A stretch of DNA of 64,000 nt, taken from positions 475,158 through 539,157 of the forward strand of contig CAUYUJ010003958.1 in NCBI GenBank assembly GCA_963575745.1, given 5' to 3'. Origin of the DNA: Prorocentrum cordatum (Eukaryota > Sar > Dinophyceae > Prorocentrales > Prorocentraceae). Shown in pieces: positions 10,426 through 21,400 of the stretch. Position numbers and translations under genes: made by a program. Below the pieces are notes generated by a model. That model did no database searches, had not been told where the DNA came from, and saw only the letters and a program-made list of their open reading frames with translations. How positions within the stretch are numbered: the stretch's first letter is position 1; the number at the start of each line of letters is the position of its first letter.

Positions 10426-11405
10426 TCCTCACAGGCCCCGAGAACCGAAACTAACTCTTGAATCCCTTCAAGGGGCAGACGTTCCATATCCGTGGGGCTG
10501 AGGTTGTCAGCCCCGAGTCCTGCCTTGGCCTTCACGGAGTGCAGGGCGCGCTGGACGCGCTCGACAGACAGGGGCTCGAGCTGCTCCACAGCTGCTGCCT
10601 CTCGGATATCCTGGAAGAGAGCCGCGACGTCAGAAAGTGGCAGCGGCTTCGGGCTCCAGAGCTCGTGCCAATGCTTAGTGTTGTGGTCCACGATGTCCCG
10701 AGGGTGAAAAAGCGTTTTCCCGTCGACCAGGATTTCATCGGGGACAGGGGGAAGCTTCTTAATGGATTTGTGCAAGATCCATTCTCGAAGATCGCGCAAA
10801 GAAGAGTAAAGAGCTCGCCGTCGTGCTCGACCTGCGACTCGCTTGGCTGTGTGAGCTAGCCGCTCAACAACTGCATCTAAAAGAGTGGCCACTCGAAAAA
10901 GCTTGGCCTGCCATGCCGACCATGTAGAGAGCCCCCCTTCTTCGTTGGTTGACCCGGCATGCTCTAGAGGAACGTGCACCCCTGCAGGTTGATCCCCAGC
11001 GAGGGCGATGCATGCTTGAACGAGCTGCGCCTGCTGTACTGCACCATTCCGTCTAGACCTATGCTTGCTAGTGGGGCCCAGGACCGTGGCCGGACGTCCC
11101 CGCCAACTGGCGACGACGTCGTGCAGAGGTTGATCACGAGCCTTATCTGGAGCCTTCATTTCCACCTCCCGAAAGAAGGGCCCCTGAGATCTCGTGGCAC
11201 CTGCAGCAAGTTGAACCCCATGATGCCGTGAAATCGCTTGCTCAACCGTAGACGCCCAAGATCCGTACAAGGCCCCCAGTTGGCAAACATGTTGACCCCC
11301 GACAGCGTAAGCAACATAATTACGTACAATCGGCCATACGTCTTGCTCAACGGAGTACGTGAACCCGACCTGCCTTCTGCGCGACTGCCAAAGATAGGAG
11401 GGCAT
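10347..11405 (-). CDS. LINE B pre-RT region
   Basis: A 352-residue frame with the character of the region just N-terminal to a LINE reverse transcriptase: helical, Arg-rich (AKRVAGRARRRALYSSLRDL), then HNTKHWHELWSPKPLP, and SVERVQRALHSVKAKAGLGA followed by DNLSPTDMERLP. That last block matches the pre-palm motif (a G-x-D near a Leu/Pro helix) that precedes the RT fingers. It ends in a different frame from the RT core, overlapping it by 79 bp (10347-10425), so one indel separates the two. Confidence 0.6.
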   Translation of the reverse strand: MPSYLWQSRRRQVGFTYSVEQDVWPIVRNYVAYAVGGQHVCQLGALYGSWASTVEQAISRHHGVQLAAGATRSQGPFFREVEMKAPDKARDQPLHDVVASWRGRPATVLGPTSKHRSRRNGAVQQAQLVQACIALAGDQPAGVHVPLEHAGSTNEEGGLSTWSAWQAKLFRVATLLDAVVERLAHTAKRVAGRARRRALYSSLRDLREWILHKSIKKLPPVPDEILVDGKTLFHPRDIVDHNTKHWHELWSPKPLPLSDVAALFQDIREAAAVEQLEPLSVERVQRALHSVKAKAGLGADNLSPTDMERLPLEGIQELVSVLGACEECLSWPWQILLVIRRLLGERMGGAGS

Positions 11406-11716
11406 AGGGAAGGAGGGGAGGTCTGCTGAATTATGGGTTGCCGGGGGGGGGGGGGGGGGGGGGGTCCAGAGGCTGAGTCCCCCTTATACGTCCCCAAGAC
11501 ATCCTTTTCCAGCACGGTATTATCTGTCTGGCCACTGGGCTCGCGCACAGAGTCACTGCTACTGCTGCCAGCGGGGGCGGAGCTAACGGCGTCAGCCGTG
11601 TCACCGAAAAACAACTGTGAGACTAAATCATACTCGGTGTCAGATTCGCCGTCCGACAGACCGTCGCCCAACTCAAAGGTGGCCCTCTCGGGCTCAACCG
11701 TAAGATCCCCGAACAA
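11156..11716 (-). CDS. LINE B interdomain frame, acidic and proline-rich
   Basis: 186 residues between endonuclease and RT. Acidic start (DGLSDGESDTEYDLVSQLFF), then a run of prolines coded by a homopolymer of about 18 C bases (11447-11464 on the plus strand reads as G). A homopolymer of this length is a likely site of indels. The second part overlaps the next frame (352 residues). No domain recognised; linkers of this kind are common between endonuclease and RT. Confidence 0.4.
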   Translation of the reverse strand: MFGDLTVEPERATFELGDGLSDGESDTEYDLVSQLFFGDTADAVSSAPAGSSSSDSVREPSGQTDNTVLEKDVLGTYKGDSASGPPPPPPPRQPIIQQTSPPSLCPPIFGSRAEGRSGSRTPLSKTYGRLYVIMLLTLSGVNMFANWGPCTDLGRLRLSKRFHGIMGFNLLQVPRDLRGPSFGRWK

Positions 11717-11728
11717 AGCCTCAGGAGC

Positions 11729-12630
11729 TTAAGAGATTCGCTGCCTAGCAACCTCACGTTTTTGACTACGCCCAGCTCTGGACCGACTCGATGTTGACCC
11801 TGGTGTTGGAGCAATTCCTGGACGAGGCACCTGGGGTAATCGACCTGGCGTGACAAGTTCTCGACATAGTAGCTGGGCCCCAGACGATCGGAGTCGAACG
11901 AGAATAACACTATGTGGTCTCCATGGTACTGATAGGATGGAGGACACCCCGACGATGTACGGAACGCGCGACTGGCTCGCAAACACGAAATCGAGTAAAG
12001 CCCCTTTCCCCGACTCGCAAGTTGCCAAAACGCCACTCGGCTTGTATGTAACCCCGTCAATCTTACTGAGAAGCCCTCGTCGAACGAGCTCCTCTGGTTC
12101 TAGATTGAAGTCCCCCACAATGAACCACGGAAGACGTAGCTGCGATACCAACGCGCCGAGCTTAGCATATCTAGTGAGGTTCCTGCCCGCGAATCCGTCG
12201 GAGCAGAACCCGTAAAAAGTGATGGCCACCAGCGAGTAGCCGTGCATGTGAACTATGGCTGCGTCGCCCGTAGGTCGCGAAGAACAGCGTCGGACTCGCT
12301 GGGGCTCTGCATCTGAAGGTGCTGTCGGCACATCAGCCATTCACCGCCCTCGTTCGCCTTGCTCTGAGTACTCTCTGACTGCTCCCGCCCTGTGGCTCGA
12401 GCTCGATTGATGATAAGTTTAAACTGATGCTTCGTCGCCTGCTCTCGCCAGTGTTGCACGTCCTTCCCACTCCCGACGTGTGTCTCAGCGATCCCGAAAT
12501 AATGGAATGGCCTGCAGGCTGGACCTGACAAGAAGTCCCATGCCTGCCGACCCATAGTTGTGACATTGCCGAACAAGAAGAAGCTGTCTGTGCCACTCTT
12601 GGATGCAGTAGCCAGCTCTTCTTCAGCACC
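11729..12630 (-). pseudogene. LINE B endonuclease domain (EEP type), one frameshift
   Basis: The N-terminal half (12630-12253) reads FFLFGNVTTMGRQAWDFLSG, then FHYFGIAETHVGSGKD, which holds the Asn and Glu positions of the domain. The coding signal moves to a second frame near 12270, where IVHMHGYSLVAITFYGF, PWFIVGDFNLEPEEL (GDFN motif), GALLDFVFASQ and VPWRPHSVILVRL follow. The final motif has lost the Ser-Asp of the usual SDH but keeps His. In the intact family this enzyme nicks target DNA. The C-terminal frame stops at 11729. Because of the frame change I treat it as a broken copy. Confidence 0.75.
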
Positions 12631-12729
12631 ATCAGCACCCGACTGCGCACACCCAGATGCTGATCCCCTTGGGCCTGCTGGTGGCGTACTTCCCGCAGCG
12701 GCGCCTCCTGCGGGGCCCCTCTCTGGCGG

Positions 12730-13785
12730 TCACGCCGCCGCCTCAGCGGCTGGGGGCTCCGCCTGCGTCGCCGCCTGCGCCGCCGCCTCAGCCGCCGCCT
12801 GCTTGGCCGCCGTGGTCTTCATGACCGCCCCCTTGATCCTCGCCGCCTGGGCTGCCTTGTCCTCGGCGGGGGGGGCGCCACTGGGCCCGCTGCCGCTGCT
12901 GTCGTCGGTCGTGCCCTGGGCGCCCTTGCCGCTCCCCTTGTCAGCAGCACAAGCGCCCTGAGCTTCGCCGTCAGCTCCCTTCCTCTTCTTCATGTACCTG
13001 GTCTCGATCTGCTGCTGCAGCTCCTTCGCGCGCGTGAGCCAGGAGACCATCTCATAATTCTTCGTGCTCAAGTGTACTCGAGCTGCCCTGAGGTCACCTT
13101 CGAGCTTGCGCAACACCTCCTTCTCGCTGGCCTCCGCCTCCAAGGCATCGATCTTCGCGAGACTGTCCTCGTCCCAAGAGAGACTGAACAGCGTCTCACT
13201 GTCCTTCTGCTCTGCGGGCTTGTCGCGCGGAATGGCGCCGACCTTGGGCGCGAGGGCCCGCGCAGCAAGCCGCTTGGACTCCTGCGCCGTGGCCAGTGTG
13301 ATAGCCAACTCTGCCTCCTTTGCCTCGGCGCGAACCAAGTTCTCCCTGGCGCGCAGCAAGGCATGGAAGGTCTGGTCGCGCTTGGTAGTTGCGTCTCTGA
13401 CTGCACTGTCTGCTTTCTTCGCTGCCTCCTCAGGTGAGGAACTTGCCTCCGCGGCCCGCATCTCGTTCCTGAGGACCTGGATCTGGCTGGTCAGGACCTG
13501 CTTGATCATGGGGTCTGTCACCACTGCCAGGGCGCTCTCTAGCGCGGACGCCTTGGACGAAGCGACCGCTTGCAGAGCACCACCTGCCCCTGCCAGAACC
13601 AACTGCATGTTAGCTGCATCGGAATACGTGTCTTTGTCACTGCCACCACTTTTCTTTTCCTGGTAGAGTTTGACCTGGCGTCCGCGCTTCTGGCATCTGC
13701 GATCTCGCTCCAGGAGAATAGAATTCCACTCACTGCGTCCACAGGCTCTGCATGTAGACCACGGGGTGGAGGAGGCTCTGGACAT
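12730..13785 (-). CDS. LINE B ORF1: Cys-motif and coiled-coil protein
   Basis: A 351-residue frame. Near the N-terminus is a cysteine motif, CRACGRSEW...RDRRCQKRG, like the C2-C2 motif seen at the start of other ORF1-type proteins in this window, but with the last Cys apparently replaced by Arg. The middle (residues ~60-260) is Ala/Glu/Lys/Arg-rich with heptad patterns (LRARENLVRAEAKEAELAIT, KELQQQIETRYMKKRKG), predicting a coiled coil. The C-terminus is Ala/Gln-rich low complexity. No enzyme domain is present. Likely role, by position, is packaging element RNA. The reading frame also continues upstream of the chosen start for ~60 residues without a stop. Confidence 0.65.
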   Translation of the reverse strand: MSRASSTPWSTCRACGRSEWNSILLERDRRCQKRGRQVKLYQEKKSGGSDKDTYSDAANMQLVLAGAGGALQAVASSKASALESALAVVTDPMIKQVLTSQIQVLRNEMRAAEASSSPEEAAKKADSAVRDATTKRDQTFHALLRARENLVRAEAKEAELAITLATAQESKRLAARALAPKVGAIPRDKPAEQKDSETLFSLSWDEDSLAKIDALEAEASEKEVLRKLEGDLRAARVHLSTKNYEMVSWLTRAKELQQQIETRYMKKRKGADGEAQGACAADKGSGKGAQGTTDDSSGSGPSGAPPAEDKAAQAARIKGAVMKTTAAKQAAAEAAAQAATQAEPPAAEAAA

Positions 13786-13965
13786 GGCTCCCTGAAGAAT
13801 GATTCCCCCTCTTCGCCACCGAGAAGAGAGGTCCTAGGCGTGGACTTCCGCCTCGGGCCCCCCAAGCGCCGACGTGGGGGCGAGGGGCTGGACTGAGCAA
13901 CGTGGGGTGCCCAAATTGCTCGAGCCCAAGTTGTTTGAGGGGGGAGGGGGAGGGGGGTGGGTGTG

Positions 13966-14505
<540 letters not shown>

Positions 14506-14507
14506 GG

Positions 14508-14512
14508 GTGGT

Positions 14513-14547
<35 letters not shown>

Positions 14548-14668
14548 CGGAAGGGGGGGAAGGGGGGGGATGATAAGGGTGAGGGGGGGGGGGGGGGGGG
14601 GGGGGGGGTGGGGGGGGGGAGGGGGGGGTGGGGGTGGGGGGGGGGGAAGGGGAGCGCGGAGAGGAGGG
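14508..14668 (+). repeat. Poly-G tracts
   Basis: Begins with an uninterrupted G run of more than 30 bases and continues as G-rich sequence with few interruptions. Such a run is prone to assembly error and to quadruplex formation. Confidence 0.95.
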
Positions 14669-15060
14669 GGGGGGAGGAGCAGGGGGCAAAGCCTGGACAT
14701 CCACTGGCCGTTTCCTTGTGTCCCTGCATCCACGGCCTAAGAGGTCCTAACCGCTTCCCCAAGGGAAATTCCGCGTCTCGGGTCCACTGTTGGTCGTCCC
14801 GAACCGACCAGCCCCGCCGCGGATCAAGTTCGTCGGATCCCTTGAAGAATGAATCTGAAATTGAGGAGGGAGATGAAATACGCACGGGGTCGGGGGAAGA
14901 AGGAGGAACATGAGGGGAAGGGGGGCGAGCAGGAAACGCGGCGTTCGGAAAATGTTTGTTATCCGAACCTCGGGATCTGTTCGGCCCTCCGCTTCGCGGG
15001 GATTGAGCGAAGGCGGAAACCCGTTGAAACATAGCTCCACTTAACACAAAGTACATAATG
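14669..15060 (-). other. Possible coding fragment upstream of the GT block, unassigned
   Basis: A minus frame from 15056 has a plausible composition (SDSFFKGSDELDPRRGWSVR, then DDQQWTRDAEFPLGKRLGPL) before entering the poly-C/CA block, which it crosses without a stop down to 13539. I cannot assign a function. It may be 5' sequence of LINE B or an independent exon. Confidence 0.3.
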
Positions 15061-16597
15061 ATGAATACAGGGTGATGCAGATGACCCGCGACTAGTCCAC
15101 CCCAGGGAACGGCGGAAACTCGACCACCCGGAAGCCTCCCCGAAGGATGCCAGCCAGAAAATGCTGCGCGAGGTCGTCCGCGGTGTCATCTATGTCCAGA
15201 TTGGCAAACTTGGAATGCTCGATCGGCTTCGCTGTCGGCTCGATGCGCGGAGGCGCACCAGTAGAAGATACTGCCCGCGGATGCGCACCAGGTGGGGCTG
15301 GCTACACAGGGGCTTCGTCGAACGACCGCCCATTTGGATGAGAGAAAAGCGCAGTTTCGCCTATGACAACCGCGCCCGCCAAACAGTGTCAGCGGCGGCG
15401 CCCACGCGCGTAGTTCTAGAGGCACGAGCTCTGAGCCCAAGGCTGCTCGACTGCATGCGGGGCGGTGCGGCGATGGCGCCGTCCAGCTGCGCCTCGATGG
15501 CCTGGGAACGACCATCATGCTCTTCACGCATGTCCTCAACAATCTGCTCGACGTAGTCCGTGTTGCCCGCGCTGCCAAAACGTGACAATCATGAAGCCAT
15601 GCTTGCGTCAGCCGTTTCCGAAATCGTAGAGGCCTGCTCATACAGATGCTCGAGATGGGGCATCATCGTTTTTTATCAGCATATCTGGGAGGGACTTTGC
15701 CATCACTGGACAAACCGTACCAAGTAGCATTCAAACAATCGAATGTGACATCGTAGAAAGATGTTATTCCACCGTGCTTTGGATTATACCGTCAATCAGT
15801 TTAGTGAGATCATCAAGCTTGTCTTCAATGTCGGCACGAGCATTTTGCCTCAGAGTAAAAGTTTCCCTGCCACTTCAGACAGCAGGGTCTTCCTTAGGGT
15901 CACCCGCAGACTCCTCACGTGACGATCCCGATGCGACAAAAGAAACATAATCCGACGGAGTTGACTGGACATCTGCTGCATCTCTGCCCACGACCGCTCG
16001 GAGTGACGTACCCGAATTGCTTCGATCATTGAGCACATTTCGATACACCGCCAACTGAGAATCATACCGCGCCTGTGTTGTAGCCGATCGCTCCCAAACA
16101 GACGTTTACAAACACTGTGGTCGTGCTGCCCGCGGCTGGAACTCCTGAGCCATCCGATCCAAACCACCTTTCTGAGGTCGCTGGCCAGAGAACCTCCGAA
16201 CACAAACCAAGGATGGACAAACGAATCCAAGAAACAATACCTTCAGCTGCCCCTCGCGCTCCGTCATGCAATCTTCTTCCCAAGCGTCAGTGTGGTGCTC
16301 AGGAACTGGTGTGTAACGGGTAGCTGCTGGAGCAGGCGCCTCAAAGTATTCGGCAAGCTGTGTCGATTCGTGTATGCGGCCACGTTGAGTCCCGAATAGT
16401 GGCGACCAATCGCAGGAGATAAAAGACGCAACACTCGACCAACCAGCGAAGAGACATGGCCACCCGCTTCGTCCATAGACGCGAAACAGAAACGCACTCC
16501 ACGTGCGAGAACAGTTATGAGGATAAGAAATCAAATCATGCCTTGGCACGCTTGAGCCGCAAATCAGAAAGTGCCGTATTAAGCTTAAACGGCTCCG
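15061..16597 (-). other. Unassigned region with minus-strand reading frames
   Basis: Three fragments look weakly protein-like on the minus strand: 15588-15361 (NTDYVEQIVEDMREEHDGRS, a charged helix), about 16080-15880 (YDSQLAVYRNVLNDRSNSG and VVGRDAADVQSTPSDYVSFV), and about 16400-16190 (ESTQLAEYFEAPAPAATRYT then HHTDAWEEDCMTEREGQLK). They lie in different frames without clear junctions, so I cannot say whether they are exons of one gene. No known domain. Confidence 0.25.
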
Positions 16598-16660
16598 GAG
16601 GAGGAAGAGGAGGACAAAGACGAGGAGGAGGACGAGGAGGAGGAGGAGGAAGAGATGAGA
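16598..16660 (-). repeat. CCT/TCC polypyrimidine microsatellite
   Basis: GGA/GAC trinucleotides on the plus strand; on the minus strand the tract is followed by GGAGCCGTTTAAG, ending in AG. Confidence 0.85.
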
Positions 16661-17146
16661 GGACAGTTTTATAAAAGCTTCTGTTAACCAGAAGGCCCGC
16701 AGAGGCACACTCGAACGACGAAACTGAACCACGCCGCACTGGGCACCGAAGCACCCAGTTCGACCTGGCCTTCGACGCCAACACGGTGCATGACTCAACA
16801 GGCGACTCGGGAATACTACTCTGACCGAAGGCCGTGCTACACCCAACGATGCAAGATCACTCCGAGCTGGGCATCGAAACCCGCAGCTCAACATGTCCCT
16901 CCGACGACACAAATTTCACAACGTCCACCCCCAATCTTCTCACGTCTCAACGGTCCGTCCCACACGCAATGCCGACACTGCACTGCCCCCAACCGTCTCG
17001 CCCAGGCGCCAGCGCCGATACCTCCAGCAGCTTACAGTGCCACCGCATGAGGAGAGGGGGCGGAACAAGTAAAGCAACGGACGGGACCCTCCGCGCCGAG
17101 CCTCGCCCCCCGCGGGCCCAGCGAGCCGCAGCTGCTGGGAACCCGC
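16661..17146. other. No gene supported
   Basis: Short overlapping frames on both strands with Pro/Ser/Arg bias. I see no family signature and no repeat. Confidence 0.4.
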
Positions 17147-17448
17147 TCAGACCACGAACAGAGCCTCTGGCGCCTCGGCGAGGCCAAGCTTGCGCTTCCG
17201 CAGCACCTCCACGAACGTCTTCTCGGCCTCGAGCGCCTCGGCGAGGCCAACCTGAAGCTCCTCGAACGTCGTCTCAGCCTTCGGCGCCGCAGCGAGGCCA
17301 ACCTTGAGCTTCTGCGTCGCCTCATCAACCACTTCACGATCCCCTCGCGCCGGAAGGCGGCACGCATGGCACCGCGGCGACAACGCTGGGCCAGGCCTTG
17401 GGGGAAGCGGCCGTGAATTCGCTTCGGCCCAAGGGGGGAGGTATCCCG
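17147..17448 (-). CDS. Retro-integrated cDNA fragment encoding a short repeated helical protein
   Basis: Lies directly downstream (minus strand) of the second spliced-leader relic. The frame ending at 17147 contains three similar blocks: KVGLAAAPKAETTFEELQ, VGLAEALEAEKTFVEVLR and LGLAEAPEALFVV, the nucleotide repeat behind it being about 60 bp. The blocks are Glu/Ala/Leu-rich and would form helices. The alternative frame from an ATG at 17367 is Arg/Ser-rich and less convincing. Because the leader sits about 80 bp upstream, this looks like the 5' end of a processed mRNA copied into the genome. Family unknown. Confidence 0.45.
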
Positions 17449-17469
17449 CTTGAACCAACATGGCTACGG
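17449..17469 (-). other. Second spliced-leader (DinoSL) relic
   Basis: The minus strand reads CCGTAGCCATGTTGG then TTCAAG. Against the dinoflagellate leader this is 19 of 21 matches, with T to G at position 11 and C to T at position 17. The downstream sequence is a possible 5' UTR of 80 bp and then a protein-like frame, the layout of a re-integrated mature mRNA. More diverged than the relic at 2890, hence probably older. Confidence 0.75.
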
Positions 17470-17635
17470 AAGAGGTGGAGCGGTCCTGTCCTGTGGCCCG
17501 CCGGCCCTCTTCAGACGCTGCGCAGCGTCTTTCCCGCCTCGCGCCTGGGCCCGCTGGCCCAGGGACCGAACTGGGTTTTCACAGCGCTTCGCGCTGCTGC
17601 CAGCAGCCAGGGCAAAAAAACCCTGCTGTTTTCAC

Positions 17636-17785
17636 TTCAGGAGGACGAGGTGGAGGAGGTGGAGGAGGAGGCGGAGGATGAGGAGGAAGAGAAAGTCGTA
17701 GGGGCCAGCGGCGAGGTGGAGGAGGAGGAGGAGGTGGAGGAGGTGGAGGAGGTGGAGGAGGAGGAAGAGAAAGTCGTAGAGGCCA
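17636..17785 (-). repeat. GGA-rich tract with an internal duplication
   Basis: GGTGGAGGA repeats on the plus strand interrupted twice by the same block GAAGAGAAAGTCGTAG followed by GCCAGCGGCGAG (near 17686 and 17764, 78 bp apart). The plus frame reads EEEVEE with KVVEASGE twice. On the minus strand it is a CCT tract ending CCTCCTGAAG. Confidence 0.85.
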
Positions 17786-18470
17786 GCGGCGAGGGCGCGG
17801 CCTCCCCTGCCGCCTCGCTGGGGGTCCCGAGGCCCTGCGGGGCCCTCTGCCGCGGTGCTGGCCGCGCGCCCGTCTCCACCATGCCGCCCAGCACCGCTGG
17901 CATTCCCGACCTCTGAGGGGGGCCACGGTAGGCTCGTGCGGCAATGCCGCGCGCAAGAGATTTTGACACCGACTCGATCGTTCAACCTTGAATCGATCGC
18001 GGCCCCGATCGTTCAAGATTGAATTCCATCGGGTCCACCGGTGTTGCCGTGTCCCTCGGTGCTCCCGCATCGCGGAAATCAGCGTCGAACATCTTCGCTG
18101 GCATCGCCGGCACGCCGACGCGGCATGAACAGACCGTAGGATGAAGGCATTGGATAAGGAACCATTGGATAAGGAGTCTGGGGTTTGGAAGCCGGTGGGA
18201 CTCCGATCGGTAAGGAATCCTCCAGGGTCTGAAACCTCCTGGACACATTCCTGAACCAAAGCCCCCACACCGTAATCCAGACCTCCAGAACTAGCCGATG
18301 ATCCTCAGAACGTGTGTTGGCGCCAACGTACGCCTGTCCACCGACGCTCTTCAGTACGACGCAGGCGGCAGAATGAGGGCGGACCCAATCTGTGTGCTGT
18401 CGGCGGAGCTTAACGGGATAAGCACGCATGCTAACACACGTCCTGATGATCATCGAACTAGGGCAACGCG
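17786..18470. other. No gene supported
   Basis: GC-rich, with a local repeat of GATCGTTCAA near 17977 and 18009. No convincing frame or family. Confidence 0.4.
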
Positions 18471-21400
18471 GTCTATACATGATTGTTCTGCCGCTTGTTT
18501 GCCTGCTCCTAAACCCCCTCCTGCCAATCTCCGTCGCGCTCCATCCTTCTGTCTCTCCGTTGTCCCTTCCCTCCTCCCTTCGTCTATTTTGGGAGCTGCG
18601 CCAACTACACGTGGCAGGTCAGGAAGATATGCCCCCAAGGGGCGTACGATCGAAGACGAAGAGGGTGGGTATCGAGGATTTGGGATATACAATGTAGAGT
18701 GACACGCGAGCAGATCAGAACCTACACTCATGACATGATTGTTGAATCCTCACTTCAAAACAATAACTATTGTTGCACCCTGGTGCTCATTGTGCGCTCC
18801 TCCTGGGGGCTTGCACATTTTGAAATGGAGCATCTTGAGGCTCTGATTGGGCTCCTGGCCCGGTTTACTACAACAGCGGCTCCCGCCAAAGACTTGCTCG
18901 CAATTTATTCCAAAATCGTGCTCTCGCGCGGGATTCGCCCATCGTGTATGCAGCAATCGGGCTCTCGCTTGGTACTCCCTTGCAATTAACTCGAACGCCG
19001 CGCCCTCGACACTCAGGAATCACACGCTCGCTCTGGCCTTTCTCATGATTCACATCGGAATGGTTTGTTCGGGTCCGCCCGCCCGATCTGCCCGTCTGGT
19101 ACCGCCACGTAAGTTATGCTCCTAAACTTCCCTCTTGCTAATCTCTCTCGTGCTCCATCCGTATCCCTCCCTTCCTGTCCCTTCTTTCCATCCGTCCTTT
19201 CTTCCCTTGCTTGAGGGGCTGCCCCAACTACACGTGGCAGGTCAGGAAGATATGCCCCTAAAGGGGGTACGACCGAAGACGAATAAGGCGGGGATATACA
19301 TGTAGAGTGGCACCCGAGAGCATAAGAACGAACAACCTTAAAATGACTGTTTAATGCTAACTTATGGCCCATATTTGTTGTTTCCCCCCTTTGGTGCCCA
19401 ATGCTTTCAATTCGAATGATCCTCCCGGGCTTCGCACCATCAAACAAAATCTTGGTCCTCAAACTGTGCCCCTGGCCCACCACGGTTTACAACAACAGCG
19501 GCTCCTGCCCGACGCTTCCTTACAATGTATTTCCTATTCGCGCTCTCGCGTGTACTTCCTCCCATACTTGTGGGGTCCAAAACCCGGATAGCAGATCGCC
19601 CGAAGAGCGTGGGAAGTCCTGTCGAAGAACTCTGGAAGGACCTGGAGAGAGCTTCCGAATGACCTTCTGCTCAGGGGAGCAATTTACCGACCTGCTCAGG
19701 TCGGAGTTGTTCTAAGGGCAGGCTTGGACTGGTAAGCCTGGGAGCTCATAGGAGAGCTGAAAGGGAAGGACACTGTCCGTGGAAGACGCATGCGAGGACG
19801 ATAGAAAGCATGCCTTGGAAGCTCGAAAGCTTTGAGGGGACGCTTGCAAGGACGCTGGAAACCATGCGTAGGGAGCTTGCAAGCTTCGAACAGGGAGCTT
19901 TGAAGGAGCTTCGAGAAACCTGCGAAAGACCTGCGGCAAGGCTTCGAGCACGCGTATTGGGAACGAGTCGTAAAACGCTTCTCGGGACACGCTGCGAGTT
20001 CAAGCAACCTGCTCCGGGGATGCCTGCCCAGGAACCTTGGAGAGGGGCTGGCGTAGCCCTGCCTGCCGGCTTCTAATCTGAAGCTCTCTGAGCTCTCCAA
20101 AAAGCTGTCAGGAATTTCGACTCAGGAATCACGCTCTCGCTTCGGATTCCCGCACGGTTTCCTTACGCATCGCGTTATCGCTCGACACTTCCTTGCGATT
20201 CATGGTGGATTGACGCTTCAGCGACATGCCCGTTCGACCCAGCCGTCTGGGCCTGTCCGCCCGAACTGCCGAACTGCCCATTAAGGTCCGCCCGCCTGGC
20301 CCGCCCGTCAGGTTCTGCCGCTTGCACTCTTGCCCCTGAGCCTCCTACTGCATATTTCTCTCGTGCTCCATCCTTCTCACACCCCCTCTTCCTTCCCTCC
20401 TCCATTCCTTCCTTCCCGTGTTTTAGCGGCTGCGCCAACTGCGCGCGGTAAGGAAGATGTGCCCCCAAGGAGGGTACGATCGAAGACGAAAAAGGGCTGG
20501 TATCGAGGGTCTGGGATACAAACATCGGATGACACGCGAAAGTATAAGAATTAACAACAATCACTTGAATGTTGGTGTTGTTGTTGTTGCTGCTGCTGCT
20601 GTCGTGGAATCCTCATTTTAGAACATAGTTCCTGTTGATCTCTGGATACGGTTCCGCGCACTCTCGCCTTGACGCCGTCTACATTTTCTTTGAAAACGAG
20701 GCTCCCGCGCGAGCGTTGGCTTGAATGTACATGTGGGCCCTTGGAGGCCCGGCTACAACGACAACACTCCCGCTCGATACTTCCTCACAATTTACCCCGA
20801 GACACCCTGGCCAGAGCGGCCCCCGAACTCAGGAACGGCGCTCTCGCTCGAGACTTCTTCGCAATCTAATCAAGTTGGCGGAGGCTCAGACACGGCGACA
20901 AGGGTTCCTGCTCGATACTTCCTTACGGCTTACTCCGAGGCCCCTGGCCAGGAAGGCCCCCGAACTCAGGAACGGCGCTGTGAAGGCCCAACTACGATGA
21001 CAGGGGCTCTCGTTCGATACTTCCTCAAGATGGATTCGCAAAAGGCCCTTGCTAGAGAGGCCCCCGAACTCAGGAACGGCGCTCTCGCTCGAGAACTTCT
21101 CGTAATTCAGGCAAGTTGGTGGAGGCCCAGACACGGCGACAAGGGTTCCCGTTCGATAGTTTTCCAAATGTATTCCGAGAGCCCCTGGCCAGAGGGGCCC
21201 CCGATCTCAGGAACGACGCTCTCGCTCGAGAGTTCCTTGCACTTCAGTCAGTGGCCGACAAGGAAGAGATTCCCCAAGGGGGTGCAATCGAAGACTAAAT
21301 GGGCGGGTATCGAGGGTTGGGGTATACGGAATGCGAGACACGCGTTCCCATAAGAACGAAAAATCTTCACATGATTGAATATTCATTTCTAAATAAAGAT

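Larger units (their letters stand above)
7544..13785 (-). mobile_element. LINE B: near full-length non-LTR retrotransposon with RNase H
   Basis: On the minus strand all parts appear in order over 6.2 kb: coiled-coil ORF1 (13785-12730), endonuclease (about 12630-11729), acidic and proline-rich linker (11716-11156), pre-RT region (11405-10347), RT (10425-9790), then zinc knuckle, RNase H and a C-terminal cysteine motif (9870-7544). Each module is readable but neighbouring modules sit in different frames. The 5' side is bordered by a 0.7-kb GT/G block and the 3' side by a purine tract. No target duplication was found. Confidence 0.85.

Noticed and set aside
16540-16565. Third spliced-leader candidate (minus strand ATTTGCGGCTCAAG)
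   Set aside because: Only the 3' 12-14 bases resemble the leader and a one-base insertion is needed; within chance.
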